Shown: in pieces, positions 13,201 through 24,187 of the stretch
Layout: each line of letters opens with the position of its first letter
Numbering within the stretch: position 1 is the stretch's first letter
NCBI RefSeq assembly: GCF_029227915.1
Contig: NC_079877.1
Span: 9,672,001-9,736,000 of the forward strand
Direction: 5' to 3'
Origin: Hydractinia symbiolongicarpus
Taxonomy: Eukaryota; Cnidaria; Hydrozoa; Anthoathecata; Hydractiniidae
Length of the DNA: 64,000 nucleotides
Made by a program: the position numbers and the translations under genes
The notes under the pieces: model-generated
The model's input: only the letters and a program-made list of their open reading frames with translations
Told to the model about the DNA's origin: nothing
Database searches by the model: none

Positions 13201-16200
13201 TTATGAAAACAGGTACAAAAAAGATACCAATATGTAAAACTAGCCAAAAAAGAGGGAAAAACATCCTATATAAGCTATAACAAAAAAGTTAAACTACTTT
13301 GTTTAGACCCTACAGACAGTGCAAAACAAGCCAAAACAGATCCAACAGAAGTCGGCTCATCAGGAGCTAGTAACTTAAAAAGACTTTATGCAGCCAACGA
13401 AGTTGCGGAGATCAATAAATTGCTAGGGAAACCTTTAACAGATGCAAAAGCGTTAGGTCTTATAAAGAATTTACTGTTAGATAAAGTGCACAACCATCTT
13501 GCGAAAACTATGGATATGGAAACAATGGAAGTTCTGCAACCACCTTCTAATCCAGGTAAAAACAGTGTCTTTTGCGCCAAACATGACGCATTGCCAAAAG
13601 CGTAGCCGAAAATGCCCATTTGGAGGAAAAAATTGTACATTTATGGACCTTTTATGTTTTAGGTAAATAATTAAACTTTACCTACGATGGTTAAAGTTTA
13701 CTAAGTGCCTTTGATCGGAGAATTTGAAATTTTAGCCCGCTCTAAGTTTTTGAATAACAGTATGAAACTACATCAAAAGTATCAATTAATAGTGTTTAAA
13801 ACAACCATGTTTAGTTTGAAGTTGATCTTTGTTGTTGATTTTTTGCTGGGACAGGGAGTGAGGTCGGGCGGGGCAAGGGTACTACGTCATGAATTACACA
13901 AAAACATAATTCTAAGTGTCAGAAATGACGTCGACAAAATGCATTGTGCGGTGTAAATGGCAAAAGAAATGGAACGCTGGAACTAAACAAAGAAAACTAC
14001 CTTTCAGTAGAATGGTATGGAGTAAAATGATTATCAAGAAGCTGCATATGATATTTTTAATTAATTAATTCATTTGACCATTTCCTGACTGAAAAGCCGT
14101 TGCTTTTACACTGAATTAAATATCTGTTTCATCATCCACTTAAAGATAAAATTGGAAATCTTTCTGCATTTCTCCATTTTCATTACAACAACAATTTACA
14201 AAAATGTTTCTCTTTAAAATATCTTTTTTACGAAATTTGAAAATTTTTTCCGCCATACTCCTCCTTTGAGATTAAACAATAGCGCTTTTTAAAAAATAGC
14301 GCTTTTTAAAAAAATAAATACATGTATCTAAATTTATTTGACGGAAGAATTCTTATGGGTGAATGATAACATTAATTATTGCTAATAATACTAATACCAA
14401 TACTCTTCCTGACCGGTCCTAAAGATATTTGCAGAATTTTTTCTCGTTTGTATCCAAGGTAATCTGGGCAGCTTTCCATACCCTTGCTATTTTTGTTCAA
14501 AGATTTTTGAACTGTCCCATTGAGAACTTTTTTTCAGTCATTTTATAGGGCATCAACTTTGATTTATTGCTAATTATGTTTCAATGGTATTCAGTCAATT
14601 TCTTCAATTTTATTTAGCGCCATTTGGAATCAAAGAAGGAGTTCATGGACAAGTAGAAAGTACGTTTATTACAATCTTTTTTATATTAAAAAAATAACTT
14701 AATGTTTATATAGACTAGTTGTTACCCCCATGGAAAAATCTACGGATTCGCGTATCGTTTTAATCGTGATTCAGGTATCCTCTTATTGTACATATTTAGG
14801 TATCGTTATTTCGTGCATCCTTAGCATCACCTGGTTTTGAGGCACAAAAAGATTACTTTTAAGAAATCAATTTTAAATTAAAAATTAAAAATTATTTAAC
14901 TGGATTTTTAAACGTTTCTGCGGATGAATATGTTTTATGGTGAAAGTGCGTTCCGTGGTGATACATATGGCAGTAAAACCAACCCATTGATATACGCTTT
15001 TTCATAAAGGCAATAAAAGCAATAAATCTACTTACAGGATTGTAATTAGCAGGATAAATATAGTTTCATTTTTGTTTTTGTTTTTCTAAATACCAACAAG
15101 TTTTACACCATATTTGAAAGTTAAACTAATTTTACAAATATCTTTCTACATTCTGAAAGCAAATACGATTTTGCGCAATAATTAAATCAACATTTTTAAC
15201 TACTTGTTTTTTCAGATAGGATTCTGTGAAACATTTGTTGCATTTCTAAGAGAGCAATTCATTTTTCTTTTTTTAGCTGCGACAGCTTCGAAGAGAAGGC
15301 AAGGTATTTGATCATTTGTGTATTTGAACATCTCTCCTGCACCATTCATATACGCATGCACAAATAAATGAGAAAATAAACACAAATGTTCAAGCCATGT
15401 CTTTTCTTGCGTCTGTAAATTTTATTTTTACAAAGTCTAACTTTTTGGTTTCAGTCATGTGCTTTTTTCTTATATGTGTTATCGATTTTATAACACTTTT
15501 ATATCTCAAATTAAACGCAAACAAAATGCTTTTGTGTTTTTTTTCCTTTTTTTATTACTATCCCAAAATTAAAACAAGGAAAACAATCTTTAAAAAAGCA
15601 TGCATATTACATAATATACAGCATGATATTTCCCAACAAGTGGCCAGACCTTTTGTTTCATGATTTACTATACCTACACAACGTCTCATCTATTTAACAC
15701 AAACTTCTTCTTTTAACAGCATCCATTTGTCGTGATTTGGATCCAAAAGAAAAATGTCTATATCTCAAGGAACTGGGTTTGTGTGCTGAAGGTAAAAAAC
15801 ATCCAAGGATTCGACGACGGTGCCAACAGACATGTGCCATGTGTGATGTTTATTCACCAACTGCGCCACAATGTAGCGATTGCAATAACTGTGCTGGTTG
15901 TACAAGCCTACGTAAGTTAAAACTTCCTTTCTTAATTGACATTATTGCTGTCACAGCCAATGTTTTGTAATATTAGTAATTTAAATCATACATACATGTC
16001 ACCTACTCTGCAATTCATTGTTAAAGAACCAATTATATAAAGTCTTATATATATCATGCATTTCATGCTTTTACAATGCATTTAGAATATTCTCAAGCAC
16101 CACCACCCCCACCTCCGCCGCCGCCTCCACCTCCCCCACCACCTCCACCTCCACCTCCTCCCCCACCGCCTTATTATGCACATACACCCTGTCAACCAGG

Positions 16201-19200
16201 TTGTGCAGCCACTGGCACATGTGCACCGGGTTGTGAACATGCTAAACGACCATGTGAACCAGTTTGCGATGATGAAGAAACGCATGAACACGCCGCGCAT
16301 GCCGCACACACACACGCCGCACACATTACTCATGACGCACAGATTGGGCAAACACCACATGCAGATGTAGTAGCTACTGAAGAGGACGATATTGAGCTTT
16401 TGGACCAAGGTACTACACTGCCACCTTGCAAACCAGGATGTGGAAGTAAGTAACCAACAATCTTCATATGAATGTTTTTTTTATCTTTGATGTAGGGAAA
16501 TGGCAAATTGATATTCACGTACCTTATGAAGTTCTACAAGGTATATAAATATATAAAAATCTGTTGATAAGCATGTATGTAGAAATTCTTTTCTTGATTT
16601 GGAAATTTATTCCTTTTCTGTTCCAATGGGAGATGTAATAATCTTTAAACAAGCAAAGCAAGACTTGCAAAAGTCTTGTAACAAAGTAATTAAGTAAGTA
16701 GGTAATAGAAAATAAGTAACTGACAGGACAAAGTCGAGCGGTACACAACAATGAACTTATAGAGTAAAACTTCTCTATAGATGACACTATCCATCATAGA
16801 GGTGCCCAAATTTACATATTTTGCTCAACAAACCTGCTCTGGGTAAGCGGAATTAACGCAAAGTGTGTCAAAAGACTGATTTAGGGAGATTAATGTGACC
16901 AAAATCAACACATCAGGAATATTTCATTGAATATTTATTAAATTATTGACAAAATTCTTTTAACTGTTATTTTACATGGTCCATGTTAGTCGTGCATACT
17001 GTAGAGAAGCCAGTTCTAGAAAGAAGATAAATTTAAACTTTGAAATGACGCCCATTACATAGACATTTTGTTAGGAGAGCTTAATTGTCGTTTCATACGT
17101 TTCTAAGAAAAGAGTCTGTTGAAAAGAGATGTCTGTTATGAAAGATGTCCGGTATACGGAAGTTTTACTTTAAAGAACTGTTCTCGTATCTGTTTGAGTA
17201 TTAAAAATGGCTGTGTATGAATGTTATCTTGGGGAATACTAAAATTGGAAAGGATGCCACAATTGCTCATTAGCATAGTCTTAGTTTTAGTAAAATTTTT
17301 TAGGTAATGGAATACCTTGTGGCAATTGTGGTAAGATGTATAATTTTTTATCGAATCTCAGTCAAGTTTCACTAAAACCTAGAATGGTGGTAACCCACCA
17401 TTAACTAACATTTTTTATTTAAATTTATTTATTAATTTAGCATTGTTTTTACTCTTTTTTGAACTGTCCCAAACGGTATTTAACGTAGAAACAAGCAAAC
17501 AAAAGTCACACGCAAACCAATATCATCGGCTTGTAATGATCAGGGCCAAAAATACTTAAAATGATGACGTCACACCAAGGTTTATTTTCACGCCGATCAA
17601 TAACTTTTATTTTACACTGTATTGCTGCGAAGTATCATTACTTTGAAAATAATGATGTCATACCAATATTTTCTCCCAACGCCAATCTATTTCTATACTA
17701 TATTGCTTCCAATAAGTTTCATTATCATAGCTTAAGCATCTTTTTAGGCTTATTTTACGTGGTTAAATCGCCCCGGATATTTGATAGCAAAAAGATAAAC
17801 AATGTAAGATGATGACATTGATAATTAGAACTTTTTTCTTTTTTAGTTCCAACAAACCATCGGCAGTCCCCACTTGTACCGACACCAACCCAACATCAAA
17901 CGACTCCAAATCCAGTTCTTGTGCTGAATGATAATACTCCGATACCTGGAAAAGCTGCAAAGTAAGGCTAGTTATGTTATTATATAAGTTTAAATAATAT
18001 GGGTTCTTTAACCAATACTATGCCGTTCTTCATCTTTAATATGTTCTCAGTTAGTGGAAAAATATTTCAGCATGATGTGGGAATGGATGTAGACGGAAAA
18101 AAATTTCCCCGGGCGCGAAAAAGTCACGTGCTGAAAATTTGCTGCTTAGAGAAAAAAATTATGCTAAATCAATATGTGTTTTACTCACCTACTAAGAACA
18201 ACTCTTGTTTTTGTGGATGAATAATTTTCCACTCAACGAGATCTCGAACGTACATGCTTAAGGTCTCGGCAGTTGGGTAAAATACTCATCCTGACAAAAT
18301 AAACTAATGGTTAAACTTTATTACCACCTATAATTTGTATTCGTATGTTATTCGCATAAAGATATGTATTGCAAACTGTGCATTAAGTTGGTACAATATC
18401 TTCCCTGCTTAAATGAGCAATCTAGTGTTAGGGTGTTTTTTTAAGTGCGAAAACAATTTCATAAACTATGTCCACTTACTAAATTAATATGCAATTTTCA
18501 CACTAAATTGTTATTATTTGTCATTTTTGATATCTTAGTCTTAATTCTTTAGCCTTCCCAATGCAGTACCAACGCTACACGCACATTTAACAATAAATGC
18601 TGCTGCCACGATACAGCCAGGTATGTAATAATACATAGCTTCTTTCTATTACCAGCTAGACTGTTGGAATTGTGCAACGCGTGTCAAAATGATGTGATAG
18701 TTTTATCATCAAATATCTCGACTGTGATAGGTTGAGAGGAACTAGATATACATATTTCTGATTTAGAGTGCAATTCCCAATATTTGGAGTGTGACTAAGG
18801 GGTTTTGGCAAAGTTCAAATTTTTAAAAAATAGTGGTTTGTTTATTTCATTAATTCCTGTGGAAGATAAAGGCATTGAATAGCCTAAAATACTGATAAAA
18901 ATTAGCTGGAAAAAGGTGAAACTAAAGCCTTGAAACACTAAAAAAACTCACCGAAAACTATTTTGTAACTCTCAGAATATCATGCAACTCCAAAGTTAAA
19001 CGGTCCATCAAAGTAAATTCATATGATTCGATTAAGGAATTTTTATTTGTTAGTTTTTAGTTAAGAAATTATTTAAAGAAACGTCAAGTGAAAATTAGAA
19101 TTGAATTGAGTTGCGTTTCTCAACATACTGTTTTGTTTGAAAAAATGTAATGTTTTTTTAATTAGTTGTCTAACAACGCTTTTGAATATTATGTACATTT

Positions 19201-21188
19201 CATTCAAAAATTGTTTCATTCAAAGAATATTTTCCGTGATGATAAAGTAGTTATCGCACATAACTCGTTTAATATGTCAAATATTTTTACCTTTTCTTAG
19301 CTTTGGCAGATATTTTACCCGCTTGAAGGCTCGTAAAAATAGTCTTCTTTCTGCAGAATTTGAAAAACGCAAAATATACACGCCATATTGCACTTGGGAA
19401 AGTGCAATAAGCAGTAAATAGTTTTTAGTGAAAAAAGGATTTTGTATCGAAACACAGGTTTTCAATATAATATTTTTGCTATATATCATTTGTTATTTAG
19501 TCACGACAGAGGCATCTCTTTTGCGACCATCTGCAGAACCAGTTAATCCAACTGCATTAAGACCATCTGGCATGACAAGACACACTACTAAACATCTCAC
19601 TACTCACTTACCAACAGTGGTTCATCGCACAACTCCTATGCGTCCAAGTCTTCCTACACGTCGGCCTGTGGTTCCGACCAGACCGATTACAAACCCTGTA
19701 CATCCTAGTATACCTGTAGTAAAGACTGTACCCACTGCAGCACCATTGGGACCTATTGCTAATGCACAGCCCTCTGTGGAAGTGGTTCCACCTGCTCCTC
19801 CAGTGCCTCCTGTTCCTGCAGCAGAGGATGAAGTTGTAGAAGCAAATAGACTTCCAGCTATGCCTCCAGGTTCAGTTGATCCAGGTAAACTCATTTTTTA
19901 TTGTCTCATTCACTAAGCTATAGAGTAAAGCTGTTGATAATGAAAGTTGTGAAACAAAAAGCAATATTTCTATTCTGTTGTAGTAGAGAATTTTTAAATT
20001 CCATATACCGTTAATCGTTTTTTCTTCTTTAGTATTTGATGCTGTTGGAAAGTGCCAGCTTCCATTAGACATTGGTATTGCAATTGATACTTCTGCAGCT
20101 ACTGTGCCACATTGGCAACAAATTCAACAATTTACAAGAAATTTAATTGACAAATTTGAAATGGGAGGAGTATCTCGTATTGGAATAATTACTTTTGATA
20201 CTTTGGCAAAAGTTCCAGTTCACTTAGGAACCTATAACGATGCAAATACTTTAAAACAACATCTAAATAAATTACAAGCAGATCCATATGGTCGCCGAAG
20301 AACGGATTCAGCTTTAGATGCAGCTAAGGATAAATTATTTGTATCTGGAAGACCTGGTGTACCAAAGATTTTATTTTTGCTAGAACACGGAAGAATAAAT
20401 GGTTAGAGTTACTATTTTTATCTTGTTTGTTATTTTAATTTCTTTTTTTATTTCATTCGGCTGTTGTTCTATTGTTGCTAATAGTATTGTTGTTTTTGTT
20501 GTTTTTGTTTTTTCTAATGTTTTGGTGGCTGTCGGCATCATTCCTGTTTTGTTATTGTTAATAATTTTCCTAGGTGGCGATCCCTCGGTAAACTGGGCTC
20601 AAATGCTATCAGAACCAGCTCAAAGGTTGCGAGATATGGGTGTAAATGTCTTTGCCGTTGGAGCAACACCGATAGCCACGTTAGAAGAGCTAAAAACCAT
20701 TTCATCTAGCGAAGATGACACACATGCAATAGGGTTGCCAAATTATACGCATCTTCCAGCAGTTGTTGAACAGCTTGCCGCCAAGGCTTGCCAATTAGCA
20801 GGTATAGTTAGAAGAAGTCGACGGCCTAAGGTGCCATAAATGTAACATATATATATTTTTAACGTACATAACACATACGCAGCTAATTCACCGTCACATT
20901 CAACTAACAACATTATTAACCTAATCAAAGTCAAAATTATATATTTGAAGTGAAAATCCTTAATCTAAAATCCAAAATTTAAAATTGTACAGGGAAAAAT
21001 ATATATACTTTCAAATTTTCTTTGGCAAAATTTTATTTTAAAAACAGATCTTTGAAAATCTATAATGCTTTGTAAATATTTTAGGTGCGGTGGTCGGTGC
21101 AAGGGAATGTAGGAATTGTAAGACTTGCCCAACTTGCAGGCATCGTAAAAAACGCATAAAATTTATGCATCATATTCGCCGTCAGTAA
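10223..21188 (+). CDS. Secreted multidomain ShKT / polyproline / VWA protein, 17 exons
   Basis: Exons read by eye: 10223-10328, 11316-11399, 11666-11734, 12239-12268, 12752-12844, 13244-13555, 14618-14659, 15277-15303, 15720-15911, 16086-16445, 17304-17330, 17847-17961, 18553-18620, 19501-19884, 20033-20401, 20574-20801, 21085-21188. Together they give 2610 nt, 869 codons plus stop, with almost every junction in phase 1. Residues 1-21 are a signal peptide (MKHFCILVLIILMLNG). Then follow a Lys-rich region, a ShKT domain (about 258-293, six Cys), CxxC motifs, 24 consecutive prolines (323-346), minicollagen-like CQPGC/CAPGC/CEPVC motifs, a His-rich stretch, a Thr/Pro linker (509-636), a VWA domain (about 640-835) and a basic tail with CRNCKTCPTC. 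It is probably an extracellular matrix, capsule or mucus protein. The architecture is not one I can name. The acceptor at 13244 is weak (poor pyrimidine tract) but is the only one that keeps the frame. Confidence 0.75.
11229..11276. repeat. Perfect short palindrome with duplicated arm, inside intron 1
   Basis: A 17-bp arm (11229-11245) is followed after one base by its exact reverse complement (11247-11263). The right arm's core is then repeated directly (about 11264-11276), giving two possible hairpins. The unit is built on CAGGCAAGAATCAC. No function is evident. Confidence 0.8.
15720..15911 (+). other. Exon encoding the ShKT domain plus CxxC tail
   Basis: A single symmetric phase 1-1 exon of 64 codons. 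The six ShKT cysteines appear in order in CRDLDPKEKC, LGLC, RRC, TC and MC, matching the family spacing C...D...C...C...C-x3-C-x2-C. The remainder encodes CSDCNNCAGC, a tight CxxC series echoed in the last exon of the gene. A phase-symmetric domain exon fits exon shuffling. ShKT domains occur in many extracellular enzymes and matrix proteins, so a toxin role is not implied. Confidence 0.85.
16100..16171 (+). repeat. Polyproline-coding tract, 24 codons
   Basis: 24 consecutive Pro codons in exon 10 using CCA, CCT, CCC and CCG in irregular order, so it is not a pure trinucleotide array. It is flanked by Cys-rich segments, as in minicollagen-type proteins, although no Gly-X-Y collagen triplets are present. 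Confidence 0.9.
20033..20801 (+). other. VWA domain split over two exons, degenerate metal site
   Basis: Exon 15 starts the domain with a beta strand DIGIAIDTSAA. The MIDAS motif DxSxS is here D-T-S-A-A, with the last Ser replaced. The MIDAS Thr may be kept (RRRTDSALDAAKDKL). The usual third element, a TDG-like turn after the hydrophobic strand, is replaced by ILFLLEHGRIN. Exon 16 supplies the C-terminal strands (GVNVFAVGATPIATLEEL). Overall length and order fit a VWA fold; metal-dependent ligand binding is doubtful. Confidence 0.75.
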
Positions 21189-22222
21189 ACAAGCATGCAT
21201 GCTAATAAAAAAATGTTTTGTTCTGACCTTTTAAGTTACGAAATAAAATTAAACGATTTTTGCTACGCTCTTAGAAGACAAATTAGTTGATAAACTTTTA
21301 AATTTTAAATTCGTTTTAATTAATCCAACATTGCACGTCATGGTTTATCTTTGCATAACATTGCTATATATATTTTACATAGTTTTACAAACATTGCATG
21401 CATCTCTCTTATATGGGAAATGTTTCTTAGCTCATTTTTGTTTACACTCGTACAGAGAAAAAGTACACGGATAATCTTACTGAGGAAAGCTTTTAAATTG
21501 CCAAAAAACAAATCAGGGCTGAGATACATTATATAGGTATTCAAATGGATGTAAATTTATCACGCATTTTTTTGCAGAAAAAATATATTGAAAAGTTTAA
21601 CATCACTGTCTGTTGTTTTTTTTTGTTTTGTTTTTTTATCAACAAACATGGGCTAAGAAACATTTGAACTACCAGGCATAACATTTAAACAACATCAAAC
21701 TGCATGTTCGGTGTTTCTTAGTCCGTGGTTGGAAGTTTCGTTGTTACAAGATAATTATTTATCTTTAACAGGCAACGTTTTTATAATGTAGGACATGTAA
21801 TAACAAACGTCTTACTAGGAACGAGAAAATGAGTTTCCATTTTGTAGATTAAGCACGAATCTAAACGTACAAGTCAATAGGATTTGTCATGCATCAAGAT
21901 TCAATTATTTCTCGACATCTAACTTAAGATGTCATAATTTTGCACAATTAGCTAAACTTTCAAGGCTTATATCTCGGAAACCAATGAACATTTTGCCAAA
22001 AGGGAAAAAGATTTATCGACAACTGAAGCTTTACTGGAGGCGAAAGAGGATAGACAGCTCAGTATCCCTCTATAAAGTATAAGTGATGTGCATTACAGGA
22101 TGTTGTAATTGAACACTGTCTTACTTAGGCCAATCTTTTCCACCTTTTCTTCTATTGTGCCGATTATAAAAGATATCTATTTGTGTAACGGTTAGTCACC
22201 TAACAATAATGCAACTCTTAAG
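21189..22222. other. Gap between the VWA gene and the next exons
   Basis: Contains the 3' end of the VWA gene. An ATG at 21340 opens a peptide beginning MVYLCITLLYIFYIVL that would make a fair signal peptide, but no convincing donor follows it, so I do not call it an exon. Nothing else is recognised. Confidence 0.4.
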
Positions 22223-24187
22223 GTACACTTTATTTTCCAACAAATATACCAGCACAACAAACACCACCACCAGTGACGACGCAGCTAAAGAAAATGGTGA
22301 CGAATGCGCGTATTCCTCTTGGTAAGATAACCTACTATCGTCTAACATTAGGCAAAAATTGTGTTTTTTTCTAGGAAAAGTAGTAACAAGAAGGAACTCT
22401 TAGCTCTTGCCAATATTTTTAAGACATTGATAATGGGGATGAGGGAAAAAATAAGAAATATGAACTGTTTATCGTTTTTGTTTGTCACTTATCGTAAAAA
22501 TGTAGCGTTGAAAAGGTTTATTAAAAAGGCTAAACGGAAACAATTGATATAAATGACCCTCAATTCGTTGATTACCGGACACTTTTTAGGTGTGTCAATT
22601 TTTATGCTTATAATACTTTGTAATTCTGGAAACCCAAGGATGAGGGACATGAGGGACCTGAGAAGGTTAGATAGGATTGAATTAAACAGATTGGAATATG
22701 ATTGCTTGTAGTATATCTATCGTTGGTTTTTTAATGAGGAATTGTATGCCTACTAACAACTACCTCTAAAATATTGTCACAGTAAAGTAAACTGACATAT
22801 TATTGTATATATATATTTATATATAAATGCTTAAGGTATCTAACGATATAACTCCTTAAGGTACACCGCATTCCCCAACAAATATACCAGTACGATTAAC
22901 ACCAGCACTCGTGACTACACAGCTGAAAAAAATGGCGACGAATACACATGGTCCGTATGGTAAGATACGTGTTCTAGCGTCTGTCTGAAAAAATAGATAC
23001 CTCATAAGAGAAAAACTTGTCCAGGAAAAATGACGAAATTTTAGACCAATGACGATAATTTTTCTCAACGACTAATGTTTCTGATCATATTTTTCTTGGC
23101 AAATAATTTTCCTTTATAATATTTTTGGTATATTTCGAAGCCTAAATTTTGTTTTTGCTTCACTAATTAACAAAGTAATATCGTTCCCTTAATAAATAAT
23201 AGTAATAGATAGAATAAGAAAGAAAAAAAGAATTAAGTAAAAATGCAATCTTACATTTCTCCGACAAAGTTTTTTTCTCGCGAAATTTTTCTAAGCAGAG
23301 GGATACAGAAGTCTTGATTCTTGTTTAAATAGTCTGGAATCTTGTCAAGTTTTATTGTCACATTACTTTTAAATTGGAAGATACAGTGATTGAGAATATG
23401 TTGATGAGAAAGAACAGGTTTAAGCAGAAGTAAAGACTCAACATATGTATTGTCGATTTGTAAAATTTAGATAAAATTCTAGTTCTTGCAGATATCTGAT
23501 GTCTCATTTATTCTCTGAGTTAGGTTGTCCCGTAAACTATGCAAAGCTTGGTTGTTATAACGACGATCAAAACAACCCTCGTCCATTACCAGAGCAACTA
23601 GTCAATGACAGAGGTGCAACGTTCCCACATTACAGTGGGTCACCTATCAATTGGGACCACTGGGCAACTTATCTGCCGAAATTCGTATGCCGCTGCGCTA
23701 TGTTGGCGAAGAAAAAAGGATATAAAATATTTGGGATTCAGTTTTTCGGTAAGATGTTACATGCAAATGTAATTTGAATACCTTTTTAAAATTGCAATTA
23801 GAAATAAAAAAAGTGAGTTTTGAAGCCTGATTGAGAATCTTGTATTCACTTAGCTTTTGCCAGTATGGCTATGTTTCCTAAGGAAAAACAATTCCTCTCC
23901 TTCTTTTAATAAAAGAAGGTTCTAAGAGAAAACTCACAATTTAAAGAGTGATAAGTTTTTATTCTTTTTTACGTGCATATATAGCTGCATGCTGGTCCGG
24001 TCCAGCTTCTGAACAAACGTATATGGAGGATGGTGAAGGTGATCCAGACATGTGCATATCTACAAGTTCTCGGAAGTGTGAAGCTACAGATTCTGTTTGC
24101 GCGGGCAAACAAGAAACAAACTTTGTGTACTCGTTGGAAGCTGAAGCAAAGAGGTTGGCCTACTGTTTCTCTACTCTGTGCTTGTAA
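22223..24187 (+). CDS. Cys-rich CWSG-domain protein (WSC-like), 5' end not found
   Basis: Four exons read by eye, all phase 1 at their internal junctions: 22223-22321, 22861-22959, 23524-23748 and 23985-24187 (stop TAA). The first two are near-duplicates of each other and encode short Thr/Pro-rich linkers. The last two encode a Cys-rich domain: GCPVNYAKLGCYNDD, then KFVCRCAMLAKKKGYKIFGI, then CWSGPASEQTY, CAGKQETNFVY. The same pattern (GCYxD, CxCAxxA, FGIQ, CWSGP, CAG, NFVY) is found in the protein at 36302-38727, with the intron at the same place and phase. It resembles WSC/PAN-like carbohydrate-binding modules, but I cannot name the family. No start exon is seen. The phase also lets exon 16 of the upstream VWA gene splice to 22223, so these could be alternative 3' exons of that gene. 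Acceptors at 22223 and 22861 have poor pyrimidine tracts. Confidence 0.6.

Noticed and set aside
15720-15911. ShKT exon considered as a stand-alone toxin gene
   Set aside because: It is an internal phase-symmetric exon of a long secreted protein, without its own signal peptide or stop.
16082-16408. Minus-strand Arg/Trp/Gly-rich frame
   Set aside because: Antisense of the polyproline exon.
19622-19894. Minus-strand Gly/Thr-rich frame
   Set aside because: Antisense of the Pro/Thr linker exon of the VWA gene.
21340-21470. Possible signal-peptide first exon (MVYLCITLLYIF...) for the CWSG gene
   Set aside because: No convincing donor in phase; kept only as a possibility in the gap entry.
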